64,000 nucleotides of DNA from Pseudomonas protegens (GTDB lineage: Bacteria > Pseudomonadota > Gammaproteobacteria > Pseudomonadales > Pseudomonadaceae): the NCBI RefSeq assembly GCF_013407925.2, contig NZ_CP060201.1:2666001-2730000 (forward strand), read 5' to 3'. Position numbers and translations under genes: made by a program. Below the pieces are notes generated by a model. It ran no database searches and had not been told where the DNA came from. It saw only the letters and a list, made by a program, of their open reading frames with translations. Positions 55,764 to 64,000 of this stretch are shown here, piece after piece. Position 1 is the first letter of the stretch. Every line of letters begins with the position of its first letter.

Positions 55764-57433
55764 ACTGGATTGCCCTTGAGCGGCTGTTGCTCAAGACCCA
55801 AGCACCGCGAGTGGTCAGTGCCCAGCCCGAGATCGACCTGCAGCGCCTGCAAGAACAGGCCCTGTGCCTGGCCGGCGCCCTGCAACAGCGCGGCGTGAAG
55901 CGCCTGGCGCTGCACCTAGAAGACGCCGTGGACCTGGCCGTGGCCCTGCTCGGCGCCTGGCGCGCCGGGGTCAGCGTGCTGCTGCCCGCCGACCTGCAGC
56001 CCCAGACTCGCCAGCGCTGGGCTGCGGACGTCGACCTGTGGCTGACCGATCAGGACACGCCCCTGCAACAGTTGCAGACCCAGCCCCTGGAACCGGCCGA
56101 GCTGGACCTGGATGCCTGCCTGTTGAGCCTGTGCACCTCGGGCTCCAGCGGCGAGCCCAAGCGCATCGAAAAAAGCCTGCGCCAGCTGGCCAACGAAGTC
56201 AGCGCCCTGGAACACCTGTGGGGCGCCGACCTGGGCCCGGCCTGGATCATCGGCAGCGTCGCCACCCAGCACATCTACGGCCTGCTGTTCCGCGTGCTCT
56301 GGCCGCTGTGCGCCGGGCGCCCCTTCGTGCGTCGCCAGTTGCCCTTCCCCGAAGACCTGCAACGGGCCAGCCGCGAATGCCCGGCCTTCGCCTGGGTAGC
56401 CAGCCCGGCGCTGCTCAAGCGCATGGGCGACAACCTCGACTGGCCGGCCCTGAGCCCGGTACGGCGGGTGTTCTCCTCCGGTGGCGCCCTGCCGAGCGAA
56501 GCCGCCGCCAGCCTGCAGCAACGGCTGCAACAGTGGCCGACGGAAATCCTCGGCAGCTCGGAAACCGGCGGCATTGCCTGGCGCCAGGGGCCGGGCCTGT
56601 GGCAACCCTTCGCCGAGGTGCGCCTGAGCCAGGACCCTGACGGCGCGCTGCTGATTGCCTCGCCCTACCTGCCGCCCGGGCATATCGAACACACGGCCGA
56701 TGCCGCGCGCATTGCCGAAGACGGGCGCTTCGAGCTGCTGGGCCGCCTGGACCGCATCGTCAAACTGGAAGAAAAGCGCATCTCCCTGCCGATGCTGGAA
56801 CAGGCCCTGGAAAGCCACGACTGGGTCGCGGAAGCGCGCCTGGGGGTGGTCGAAGACAACCGCGCCTACCTCGGCGCCCTGCTGGTGCTCAGCGAGTCCG
56901 GCCTGCATGCCCTGCGCAATCAGGGCCGGCGCACATTGACCCAGACCCTGCGCCAGCACCTGTCCCGGCACTGCGAAGCCCTGGCCCTGCCGCGACGCTG
57001 GCGCCTGGTGCGGCAACTGCCGCTGAACAACCAGGGCAAGCTGCCCCAGGCCGAGGTCCAGGCCCTGCTGCTGGCGCCGCGCCCGCAAGCGCCGGAGGTG
57101 CTGGAGCAGGTGCAGCACGCCGACGAATGGCAACTGCAACTGGCGATCCCGCCGGACCTGGCCTACTTCAGCGGGCACTTCCCCGCCACCCCGGTGCTGC
57201 CGGGGGTGGTGCAAGTGGACTGGGCCCTGGCCCTGGGTCAGCAGTTGCTCGAACTGCCGGGCCGCTTCGCCGGCATGGAAGTGCTGAAGTTCCAGCAACT
57301 GGTGCGCCCCGGCGACCGTATCCAGCTGAACCTGCGCTTCGATGCCCAGCGCCAGAAACTGTATTTCGCCTACTTCAACGACGGCGCTCCCTGCTCCAGC
57401 GGGCGGATCGTTCTGGAGGCCAGCTGTGGATAA
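55760..57433 (+). CDS. AMP-dependent acyl ligase fused to hot-dog dehydratase (ApeH-ApeI fusion)
   Basis: 557 residues. Residues 1-440 form an adenylate-forming ligase with [16 protein letters not shown] (TSG phosphate loop, 126-135), [14 protein letters not shown] and [22 protein letters not shown]. Residues about 455-557 form a separate hot-dog domain with [22 protein letters not shown] (473 His), matching the small ApeI 3-hydroxyacyl-ACP dehydratase. In E. coli-type clusters these are two genes. The ligase is thought to load the aryl starter acid onto an ACP and the hot-dog domain to dehydrate during elongation. Start ATG overlaps the previous stop by 4 bp. Confidence 0.87.
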   Translation: MNWIALERLLLKTQAPRVVSAQPEIDLQRLQEQALCLAGALQQRGVKRLALHLEDAVDLAVALLGAWRAGVSVLLPADLQPQTRQRWAADVDLWLTDQDTPLQQLQTQPLEPAELDLDACLLSLCTSGSSGEPKRIEKSLRQLANEVSALEHLWGADLGPAWIIGSVATQHIYGLLFRVLWPLCAGRPFVRRQLPFPEDLQRASRECPAFAWVASPALLKRMGDNLDWPALSPVRRVFSSGGALPSEAAASLQQRLQQWPTEILGSSETGGIAWRQGPGLWQPFAEVRLSQDPDGALLIASPYLPPGHIEHTADAARIAEDGRFELLGRLDRIVKLEEKRISLPMLEQALESHDWVAEARLGVVEDNRAYLGALLVLSESGLHALRNQGRRTLTQTLRQHLSRHCEALALPRRWRLVRQLPLNNQGKLPQAEVQALLLAPRPQAPEVLEQVQHADEWQLQLAIPPDLAYFSGHFPATPVLPGVVQVDWALALGQQLLELPGRFAGMEVLKFQQLVRPGDRIQLNLRFDAQRQKLYFAYFNDGAPCSSGRIVLEASCG

Positions 57434-57457
57434 GTTGTCGGGCGTTGAACCTGGGAT

Positions 57458-57480
57458 TGGCTGGCCAGCCAGCTCCTGCC
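57458..57480 (-). repeat. Degenerate REP copy between ligase and glycosyltransferase
   Basis: TTGGCTGGCCAGCCAGCTCC resembles the reverse REP element at 36559-36582 with a few mismatches. It lies in the only sizeable gap (65 bp) of this operon segment. Confidence 0.45.
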
Positions 57481-57498
57481 GTGCAGGGGCCAGCGTCC

Positions 57499-58233
57499 AT
57501 GCATAAGCCCTGCGCCGTCATTCCGGTCTACAACCATGAAACCGCCGTGCCCGCCGTGGTCGACGCACTGCTGGCCCGGGGCCTGCCCTGCGTGCTGGTG
57601 GACGACGCCAGCAGCGCGGCCTGCGCCGCAGTACTGGAACAACTGGCCGAGCGCGAGCAGGTGTTCCTGATCCGCCTGGCGATCAACCAGGGCAAGGGCG
57701 GTGCGGTCATGGCCGGCCTGCGTGAAGCCGCGCAGCTGGGCTTCAGCCACGCCCTGCAAGTGGACGCCGACGGCCAGCACGACCTGGCGGATGTGGATAA
57801 CTTCATCCAGCGCTCCCGGGCCCATCCCCAGGCGCTGATCTGCGGTTATCCACAGTACGACGCCAGCGTGCCCAAGGGCCGCCTATACGCCCGCTACCTG
57901 ACTCACGTCTGGGTCTGGATCAACAGCCTGTCGCTGCAGATTCCGGATTCCATGTGCGGCTTCCGGGTCTATCCCCTGCCGGCGGCGCTGGCCCTGATCG
58001 ACTCGGTGCAACTGGGCCGGCGCATGGACTTCGACCCGGAGATCCTGGTGCGCCTGTCCTGGCGCAACCAGCCCATGCACTGGCTGCCGACCCGGGTCCA
58101 CTACCCCCAGGACGGCCTGTCGCACTTTCGCCTGTTCCACGACAACGCGCTGATCTCGAAGATGCACGCCAAGCTGTTCTTCGGCATGTTGGCGCGCCTG
58201 CCGCTGATCCTCTGGCGCCGGTGGCGCCCATGA
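57499..58233 (+). CDS. Family 2 glycosyltransferase
   Basis: 244 residues. CAVIPVYNHETAVPAVVDALL and CVLVDDASS are the GT2 nucleotide-sugar region. LQVDADGQHDL has the metal-binding DxD, and GFRVYPLPAALALIDSVQLGRRMDFDPEILVRLSW is the C-terminal acceptor segment of dolichyl-phosphate-mannose-synthase-like enzymes. The ATG at 57499 has AGGGG nine bases upstream. In aryl polyene clusters it is expected to glycosylate the lipid carrier or headgroup; donor and acceptor unknown. ATGA overlap with the next gene. Confidence 0.88.
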   Translation: MHKPCAVIPVYNHETAVPAVVDALLARGLPCVLVDDASSAACAAVLEQLAEREQVFLIRLAINQGKGGAVMAGLREAAQLGFSHALQVDADGQHDLADVDNFIQRSRAHPQALICGYPQYDASVPKGRLYARYLTHVWVWINSLSLQIPDSMCGFRVYPLPAALALIDSVQLGRRMDFDPEILVRLSWRNQPMHWLPTRVHYPQDGLSHFRLFHDNALISKMHAKLFFGMLARLPLILWRRWRP

Positions 58234-59174
58234 GCCAGACGCCCCCCAACGAACACTGGGCCGAGCACCAGGAGCGCGGCAGCTTCTGGCTGATGAAGCT
58301 CACCGCCTTCGGCGTGCGGATCCTGGGACGGCGCCTGCTGAGCCCGGTGCTGTACGTCATCGTGTTCTATTTCTTTGTGTTCGGCCGCAGCGCCCGACGC
58401 AGCATCTGGCAGTACCAGCAGCGCCTGGCGCAATGGAGCGGGCGCGACGAATTGCGCCCCAGCCACTGGCGGGTGTTCGCCCAGTTCATGGCCTTTGCCG
58501 ACGCCCTGCTGGACAAGCTCGACGTGTGGAACGGCAAGTTGCGCATCGAACAGATCGAGATCATAGACCCGGCGCAACTGCGCCATCAGCTGCGCGGCGA
58601 GCGCGGGCAGATGCTGGTGGGCGCGCACCTGGGCAACCTGGAAGTCTGCCGGGCCCTGGCCGAGCTGGGGGAGCAGGTGACCATGAACGTGCTGGTGCAC
58701 ACCAAGCACGCCGAACGCTTCAACCGCCTGCTGGGCGAAGCCGGGGCCAGCCACCTGCGGCTGATCCAGGTCAGCGAGCTGGACCCGGCGATCATGCTGC
58801 AACTGAGCCAGCGCCTGGATCGCGGCGAGTGGCTGGCGATTGCCGGCGACCGCGTGCCGCTGCACGGCGGGCGCAATGTGCGGGTGGATTTCCTCGGTCA
58901 TCCGGCGGCCTTCCCCCAGGGTCCCTGGCTGCTGGCGGGGCTGCTCAAGTGCCCGGTCAACCTGCTGCTGTGCCTGAAACAGCAGGGCCGCTATCAGGTG
59001 ACCCTCGAACCCTTCGCCGAGGCCGTGCAGTGGAAACGCAACGACCGCCAGCAGGTGATCGCCCAATGGACCGCCCGCTACGCCGAGCGCCTGGGCCACT
59101 ACTGCCTGCTGGCACCGCAACAATGGTTCAACTTTTACCCATTCTGGAAGACCGATGACGACCTCGACCCATGA
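58230..59174 (+). CDS. LpxL-like lysophospholipid/lipid A acyltransferase
   Basis: 314 residues. An N-terminal membrane segment (LLSPVLYVIVFYFFVFG, about 37-53) is followed by a lipid A biosynthesis acyltransferase domain. LVGAHLGNLEVCRALAEL has the H-x4-E catalytic motif (HLGNLE), and IAGDRVPLHGGRNVRVDFLGHPAAFPQGP is the substrate block. The COG4261-type homologues occur with aryl polyene, xanthomonadin and flexirubin genes rather than lipid A synthesis. Likely transfers the polyene acyl chain to a membrane-anchored acceptor. Overlaps neighbours on both sides. Confidence 0.87.
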   Translation: MSQTPPNEHWAEHQERGSFWLMKLTAFGVRILGRRLLSPVLYVIVFYFFVFGRSARRSIWQYQQRLAQWSGRDELRPSHWRVFAQFMAFADALLDKLDVWNGKLRIEQIEIIDPAQLRHQLRGERGQMLVGAHLGNLEVCRALAELGEQVTMNVLVHTKHAERFNRLLGEAGASHLRLIQVSELDPAIMLQLSQRLDRGEWLAIAGDRVPLHGGRNVRVDFLGHPAAFPQGPWLLAGLLKCPVNLLLCLKQQGRYQVTLEPFAEAVQWKRNDRQQVIAQWTARYAERLGHYCLLAPQQWFNFYPFWKTDDDLDP

Positions 59175-60699
59175 GCCGGTAACCTTCGGCGAACACCCCC
59201 TGCGCATCGAAGACGTGCTGGCCCTGGCCAACCGCCAGGCGCCGACCCGCCTGCAAGACGACGCCGCCTGGCGCCAGCGGATCGCCAAGGGCGCGCAGTT
59301 CCTCGATTCCCTGCTGGACAAGGAAGGGGTGATCTATGGCGTGACCACCGGCTACGGCGACTCCTGCGTGGTGGCGGTGCCGCTGCAGCACGTCGAGGCC
59401 CTGCCCCGTCATCTGTACACCTTCCACGGTTGCGGCCTGGGCAAGCTGCTGGACGCCCAGGCCACCCGCGCGGTGCTGGCGGCGCGCTTGCAGTCGCTGT
59501 GCCACGGGGTGTCCGGGGTCCGGGTGGAGCTGCTGGAGCGCCTGCAGGCCTTCCTCGACCAGGACATCCTGCCGCTGATCCCGGAGGAAGGCTCGGTGGG
59601 CGCCAGCGGCGACCTGACGCCGCTGTCCTATGTGGCGGCGACCCTGTCCGGCGAACGCGAAGTGCTGTTTCGCGGCGAGCGCCGTGAGTCCGCCGACGTG
59701 CACCGCGAGCTGGGCTGGGAGCCCCTGGTGCTGCGGCCCAAGGAAGCCCTGGCGCTGATGAACGGCACCGCAGTGATGACCGGGCTGGCCTGCCTGGCCT
59801 TTGCCCGGGCCGACTACCTGCTGCACCTGGCGACCCGCATCACCGCCCTCAACGTGGTGGCCCTGCAAGGCAACCCGGAGCACTTCGACGAGCGCCTTTT
59901 CGCCGCCAAGCCGCACCCGGGGCAGATGCAAGTGGCCGCCTGGCTGCGCCAGGACCTGGCCATCGACGCACCGACCGCGCCCCTGCACCGCCTGCAGGAC
60001 CGCTACTCGCTGCGCTGCGCGCCCCACGTGCTGGGGGTGCTGGCCGACAGCCTGAACTGGCTGCGCAGCTTTATCGAAACCGAACTCAACAGCGCCAACG
60101 ACAACCCGATCATCGACGCCGAAGCCGAACGCGTGCTGCACGGCGGGCACTTCTATGGCGGGCATATCGCCTTCGCCATGGACAGCTTGAAGAACCTGGT
60201 GGCCAACGTCGCCGACCTGCTGGACCGGCAACTGGCGCTGCTGGTGGACGTGCGCTACAACCACGGCCTGCCGAGCAACCTGTCCGGCGCCAGCGCCGAA
60301 CGCGCCATGCTCAACCACGGCTTCAAGGCGGTGCAGATCGGCGCCAGCGCCTGGACCGCCGAAGCCCTGAAAAACACCCTGCCGGCCAGCGTGTTCTCCC
60401 GTTCCACCGAGTGCCACAACCAGGACAAGGTGAGCATGGGCACCATCGCCGCCCGCGACGCCATCCGCGTGCTGGAACTGACCGAGCAAGTGGCCGCCGC
60501 CACCTTGCTCGCGGCCAACCAGGGCGTCTGGCTGCGCCGCCAGGAAGCCGATGCGCGGCCGTTGCCGCCGGCCCTGGAGGCCATGCACCAGCAACTGACC
60601 GCGGACTTCCCAGCGGTGATCGAGGACCGCGCCCTGGAGCGCGAACTGCGCCTGTGCCTGCAACGTATCGCCGAACAACACTGGAGGCTGCATGCGTAG
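59155..60699 (+). CDS. Aromatic amino acid ammonia-lyase (HAL/PAL/TAL family)
   Basis: 514 residues. GVGASGDLTPLSYVAATL-type block with Ala150-Ser151-Gly152, which forms the MIO prosthetic group, and Tyr61 in VIYGVTTGYG. NSANDNPIIDAEAERVLHGGHFYGGHIAFAMDSLK is the conserved Asn/Phe region. The selectivity region reads YTFHGCGLG, which is not the Ser-His of classical HAL. In aryl polyene, flexirubin and xanthomonadin clusters such enzymes deaminate Tyr or Phe to supply a cinnamate-type aryl unit, so histidine utilisation is unlikely. No hut genes are near. Overlaps its neighbours by 20 and 8 bp. Confidence 0.9.
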   Translation: MTTSTHEPVTFGEHPLRIEDVLALANRQAPTRLQDDAAWRQRIAKGAQFLDSLLDKEGVIYGVTTGYGDSCVVAVPLQHVEALPRHLYTFHGCGLGKLLDAQATRAVLAARLQSLCHGVSGVRVELLERLQAFLDQDILPLIPEEGSVGASGDLTPLSYVAATLSGEREVLFRGERRESADVHRELGWEPLVLRPKEALALMNGTAVMTGLACLAFARADYLLHLATRITALNVVALQGNPEHFDERLFAAKPHPGQMQVAAWLRQDLAIDAPTAPLHRLQDRYSLRCAPHVLGVLADSLNWLRSFIETELNSANDNPIIDAEAERVLHGGHFYGGHIAFAMDSLKNLVANVADLLDRQLALLVDVRYNHGLPSNLSGASAERAMLNHGFKAVQIGASAWTAEALKNTLPASVFSRSTECHNQDKVSMGTIAARDAIRVLELTEQVAAATLLAANQGVWLRRQEADARPLPPALEAMHQQLTADFPAVIEDRALERELRLCLQRIAEQHWRLHA

Positions 60700-61117
60700 C
60701 AAGGGAGTGATCCACGCCGACACCCAGGTGCTGGTGCCGTTCTTCGACGTCGACACCATGCACGTCGTCTGGCACGGGCATTACGTCAAGTACCTGGAAG
60801 TCGCCCGCTGCGCCCTGCTGGACAAGCTCGGCCACAACTACAACCAGATGCTCGAATCCGGCTACGCCTGGCCGGTGATCGACCTGCAACTGCGCTACGT
60901 GCGCGGCGCGGTGTTCGGCCAGACCCTGAACGTGCGCGCCAGCCTGGTGGAGTGGGAGAACCGCCTGAAGATCAACTACCTGATCACCGACCTGGCCACC
61001 GGCGAGCGCCTGACCCGAGCCAGCTCGGTGCAGGTGGCGGTCGAGATCGCCAGCCGGGAAATGCAGCTGGCCTCGCCCAAGGTGTTCACCGACGCCGTCG
61101 CCAGGGCCCTGCCATGA
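60692..61117 (+). CDS. 4-hydroxybenzoyl-CoA-type thioesterase (ApeK type)
   Basis: 141 residues, hot-dog thioesterase. VPFFDVDTMHVVWHGHYVKYLEVARCALLDKLG carries the catalytic Asp (DVDTMHVVWHGHY) of the 4HBT family, followed by RGAVFGQTLNVRASLVEWENRLKINYLI. Expected to hydrolyse acyl thioesters during starter supply or product release in aryl polyene synthesis. Start overlaps the ammonia-lyase end, and the stop overlaps the LolA-like start (ATGA). Confidence 0.9.
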   Translation: MRSKGVIHADTQVLVPFFDVDTMHVVWHGHYVKYLEVARCALLDKLGHNYNQMLESGYAWPVIDLQLRYVRGAVFGQTLNVRASLVEWENRLKINYLITDLATGERLTRASSVQVAVEIASREMQLASPKVFTDAVARALP

Positions 61118-61794
61118 AGGTAGGAGCGAGCTTGCTCGCGAAGATGGTCGGTCTGTTGGCCCAGTGCGCGGCGCCAAGCACCGTGGTGCGGCGGTTCGCG
61201 AGCAAGCTCGCTCCTACGGTCCTAGTGCTGTGGTGTGTGCCGGGGCTGGCCCAGGCTTTCGATCTGCAACAGTTGAGCGATCAGCTGTCGCGGCCGGAGG
61301 TGATCCACGGCCGCTTCATCCAGGAAAAACACCTGCGCGCCCTGCCCCAGCCGCTGACCAGCAAGGGCCACTTCGTGCTGGCGAAAAACCACGGCCTGCT
61401 GTGGCTGCTGCAAACCCCGTTGCAGCAGGACTACCGCATCACCGCCGCCGGCATTGCCCGGCGCGATGCCGGTGGCTGGCAGTTGCTCCCCGGCAAGAGC
61501 GCCGGGGCCGAGCAGAACCGCCTGTTCCTCGCGGTGCTGCAAGGCGACAGCAGCGGCCTGCAACGGGACTTCGAGCTCAAGCTGCAAGGCAGCGCCGAGG
61601 ACTGGCACCTGCAGTTGATCCCCCGCTCCCTGCTGCTGAAACAGATCTTCAACCAGATCAACATCGACGGCGGCGCCCTGGTGCAACGCATCGAACTGCT
61701 GGAAGCCCAGGGCGACCGTACCTTGCTGATCATGCAGGACAGCAGCAGCGCCCAACCCTTGAGCGAAGCGGAGCAACATGACTTTGCCGAGTGA
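61114..61794 (+). CDS. LolA-like outer-membrane lipoprotein carrier protein (ApeL type) with REPIN in its signal region
   Basis: 226 residues. The mature part (FDLQQLSDQLSRPEVIHGRFIQEKHLRALPQPLTSKGHFVLAKNHGLLWLLQTP) matches the LolA-related periplasmic carriers of aryl polyene clusters. It is expected to shuttle the lipid-linked pigment to the outer membrane. The first 48 residues are unusual. Codons 3-35 are encoded by a complete REPIN (61120-61217), giving VGASLLAK...RFASKLAPT, followed by a hydrophobic LVLWCVPGLAQA with AQA cleavage site. RRFASKLAPTVLVLWCVPGLAQA still looks usable as a signal peptide. Starts within the thioesterase stop codon and overlaps the exporter. Confidence 0.85.
   Translation: MKVGASLLAKMVGLLAQCAAPSTVVRRFASKLAPTVLVLWCVPGLAQAFDLQQLSDQLSRPEVIHGRFIQEKHLRALPQPLTSKGHFVLAKNHGLLWLLQTPLQQDYRITAAGIARRDAGGWQLLPGKSAGAEQNRLFLAVLQGDSSGLQRDFELKLQGSAEDWHLQLIPRSLLLKQIFNQINIDGGALVQRIELLEAQGDRTLLIMQDSSSAQPLSEAEQHDFAE
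61120..61217. repeat. REPIN inside the LolA-like coding region
   Basis: Two REP arms, 61120-61142 and 61195-61217, are perfect reverse complements over 23 bp (GTAGGAGCGAGCTTGCTC... and its complement) around a 52-bp centre. The pair starts six bases after the ATG and is translated through without a stop. Confidence 0.93.
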
Positions 61795-64000
61795 ACGCTG
61801 GCTGCCCCGGGCTTTCCTGATCCTGCTGCTGGCGGTCCTGGCCCTGGGTGCCTGGCAGTGGCGCCACGGCGCGCCGCTGTCGGCCAACCTCATGGAGCTG
61901 GTCCCCGGCACCGCCCCGGACGCCCTGGAGCTGCAGGCCGAGCAACGCATGCAGGAGCCGCTGAACCGGGAAATCCTGGTGCTGGTGGGCCACGCCGAGC
62001 GCCAGCAGGCGGTGGACATGGCCCGGCAACTGGCCGAGCAGTGGCAGGCCAGCGGGCTGTTCGACAAGGTGCAGTGGAACCTCCAGGCCGACCTGCCGGC
62101 CTTGCGCAAGCAGTTGCTGCAAGGCCGCCTGGCCATGCTCGCGGCCAAGGACCGCGAGCAGTTGATCAACCAGCCCCAGGCGTTCATCGAGCAGCGGGTG
62201 CAAAGCCTGTTCGATCCCTTTGCCGGCTTCTCCCTGGTGCCGAGCCAGGATGACTGGCTGGGCCTGAGCGGACGCATCCAGAACAGCCAGCCACAACACG
62301 GCGCGGTGCAGCTGGATATCGCCAGCGGCGCCCTGGTGGCCAAAGCCGAGGGCCGGCACTGGGTGCTGCTGCGGGCCCATACCCGCGGCAACGCGTTCGA
62401 CATGCAGTTGCCCCTGCAAGTGGCCGAGCTGCTGCGCCACAGCCGCGAACAGGCGAGCCAGGGCGAGGTCCAGCTGCTGGCCGCCAGTGGCCTGCTGTAC
62501 GCCGCCAACGGCCAGCAGCAGGCCAGCCGCGAGATCACCTGGGTGGGCGGTGGCGCGACCCTGGGCATCCTCTTGCTGCTGCTCCTGGCCTTTCGCCGCT
62601 GGCGCGCCTTACTGGCCTTCGTCCCGGTGCTGGTGGGCATGCTGTTTGGCGCGGTGGCCTGTGTCGCCCTGTTCGGCCACATGCACGTGATGACCCTGGT
62701 GCTCGGGTCGAGCCTGATCGGCGTGGCCGTCGACTACCCGCTGCATTACCTGTCCAAGAGCTGGAGCCTGAACCCCTGGCGCAGCTGGCCGGCCCTGCGC
62801 CTGACCCTGCCCGGACTGAGCCTGAGCCTGATCACCAGTTGCATCGGTTACCTGGCCCTGGCCTGGACCCCGTTCCCGGCCCTGACCCAGATCGCCGCGT
62901 TCTCCGCCGCCGGCCTGCTGGGGGCCTACCTGTCGGCGGTGTGCCTGCTGCCAGCGCTGCTCAAGGGCGTCGAGCTGCGTCCGGCGCAATGGCCGCTGCG
63001 GGTCGCCGAGGCCTTGCTCAGCGTGCGTGCCGCGCTGCTCAAACGCGTGCCGAGCCCAGCGCTGCTGGCCCTGTTGGCGCTGTTCTGCGCCGGCGGCCTG
63101 TGGCAACTGCAAAGCAAGAACGACATTCGCCAGTGGGTCGGAGCGCCGCCGCAACTGCTGCAAGAAGCCCAGGCCATTGCCCGGATCACCGGCTATCAAC
63201 CCACCAGCCAGTTCTTCCTGGTGCGCGCGGCCGACCAGCAGCAATTGCTGCAACGCCTGGGCGCCCTGGACCAGCGCCTGCAGCAACTGGTGAACCTGGG
63301 CAAGCTCAAGGGCTACCTGTCGCTGAACCAGTTGCTCAACCAACCGGCGCAACAGCAGCAGGTGCGCGAGGCCCTCAAGCAGTTGCCGCATTTCTGGCAA
63401 CCGCTGCTCGACCTGGGGGTGCCCGAGGCCGCGTTGCAGGCGGAGCTGGAGCAATTGCAGCAACTGCCGGAGGAAGACCTCGACAGCGCGCTCACCGGGC
63501 CGCTGGCCGAACCCTATCGCCCCTTGTGGCTGGGCAAAAATGCCGACGGCGTGGCGGCCATGGTCAGCCTGCAAGGGTTGAACGACGCCGCCCTGCTGCG
63601 GGTCCAGGCCGACGATCTGCCCGGGGTGCAACTGGTGGATCGCCTCGGTGAGCTGAACCGGGTGTTCGCCGCGACCCAGGTCAGCGCCGCCGAACTCAAG
63701 CTGGCCTCCTGCGTGCTGATCGTGCTGCTGCTGATCCTGCCCTTCGGCTTGGGCGGCGCCCTGCGCCTGGTGGCACTGCCGCTGCTGGCGGCCTTGTGCA
63801 GCCTGGCCAGCCTCGGCTGGCTGGGCCAGCCCCTGACCCTGTTCAGCCTGTTCGGCCTGTTGCTGGTGACGGCCATCAGCGTCGACTACGCGATTCTCAT
63901 GCGCGAGCAGATCGGTGGCGCCGCGGTGAGCCTGCTGGGCACCCTGCTGGCGGCCCTGACCACCTGGCTGTCGTTCGGCCTGCTGGCGATTTCCAGCACC
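61778..64000 (+). CDS. MMPL/RND-family exporter (ApeM type), 3' end outside window
   Basis: 741 residues visible, no stop before the window end. TM1 is RAFLILLLAVLALGAWQW. A periplasmic loop (about 30-245) with porter-type sequence follows. A helical block then includes GLLYAANGQQQASREITWVGGGATLGILLLLLLAF, VLVGMLFGAVACVALFG and LGSSLIGVAVDYPLHYL, whose GVAVDY is the MMPL signature. A second periplasmic loop and second helical block with VTAISVDYAILMREQ show internal duplication, as in RND/MMPL proteins. Expected to extract or export the pigment lipid from the inner membrane together with the LolA-like carrier. Start overlaps the LolA-like gene by 17 bp. Confidence 0.9.
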   Translation, partial: MTLPSERWLPRAFLILLLAVLALGAWQWRHGAPLSANLMELVPGTAPDALELQAEQRMQEPLNREILVLVGHAERQQAVDMARQLAEQWQASGLFDKVQWNLQADLPALRKQLLQGRLAMLAAKDREQLINQPQAFIEQRVQSLFDPFAGFSLVPSQDDWLGLSGRIQNSQPQHGAVQLDIASGALVAKAEGRHWVLLRAHTRGNAFDMQLPLQVAELLRHSREQASQGEVQLLAASGLLYAANGQQQASREITWVGGGATLGILLLLLLAFRRWRALLAFVPVLVGMLFGAVACVALFGHMHVMTLVLGSSLIGVAVDYPLHYLSKSWSLNPWRSWPALRLTLPGLSLSLITSCIGYLALAWTPFPALTQIAAFSAAGLLGAYLSAVCLLPALLKGVELRPAQWPLRVAEALLSVRAALLKRVPSPALLALLALFCAGGLWQLQSKNDIRQWVGAPPQLLQEAQAIARITGYQPTSQFFLVRAADQQQLLQRLGALDQRLQQLVNLGKLKGYLSLNQLLNQPAQQQQVREALKQLPHFWQPLLDLGVPEAALQAELEQLQQLPEEDLDSALTGPLAEPYRPLWLGKNADGVAAMVSLQGLNDAALLRVQADDLPGVQLVDRLGELNRVFAATQVSAAELKLASCVLIVLLLILPFGLGGALRLVALPLLAALCSLASLGWLGQPLTLFSLFGLLLVTAISVDYAILMREQIGGAAVSLLGTLLAALTTWLSFGLLAISST

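Overview
The window is high-GC DNA from a fluorescent Pseudomonas (P. fluorescens/protegens/putida type). The support is gene order and content: waaF-waaC-waaG-waaP followed by small LPS-core kinases, glnE back-to-back with aceEF, dipA and msrA after aceF, nhaP2-mscK-selO, and Pseudomonas REP elements with a GGAGC...GCTCC core. No tRNA, rRNA, CRISPR array, phage or insertion sequence was seen.

Layout. 1-6617 (minus strand): LPS inner-core operon with two heptosyltransferases, WaaG, the heptose kinase WaaP and three more kinase-fold proteins, the last cut by the window edge. 6751-9690: glnE. 9691-10073: divergent control region with two palindromic operators upstream of aceE. 10074-14674: pyruvate dehydrogenase E1 and a three-lipoyl-domain E2. 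14987-18402: dipA (c-di-GMP phosphodiesterase) and msrA, convergent with rlmJ.

19421-26434 is the least explained block. A leftward pair (EutH-family permease and a DUF1937 protein) diverges from a DeoR-family regulator, a glycerol-3-phosphate-dehydrogenase-like flavoprotein with a C-terminal [2Fe-2S]-type cysteine cluster, a second flavoprotein and an FGGY kinase. Four copies of a TGACCGA motif lie in the two intergenic regions of this block. I read it as a transport-phosphorylation-oxidation pathway for an unknown small polyol or amino alcohol. It is the best candidate here for an undescribed system.

26657-34530: metY, a DUF2165 membrane protein, then divergent putP/putA with six GTTGCA (PutA operator) sites between them. 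34723-43026: an acyl-CoA dehydrogenase, three chemoreceptors (two are tandem paralogues with FliA-like promoters) and a divergent ZapA-like/coiled-coil pair. 43193-52855: nhaP2, mscK, selO, a small membrane-anchored protein, a lipoprotein, trxC and a ParA-family ATPase.

53200-64000 and beyond: a dense, mostly overlapping operon with the hallmarks of an aryl polyene pigment cluster: chain-length factor, acyltransferase, two ACPs, membrane protein, a fused AMP-ligase/dehydratase, glycosyltransferase, LpxL-like acyltransferase, aromatic ammonia-lyase, thioesterase, LolA-like carrier and MMPL exporter. A perfect inverted REP pair (REPIN) lies inside the coding region for the LolA-like protein's signal peptide.
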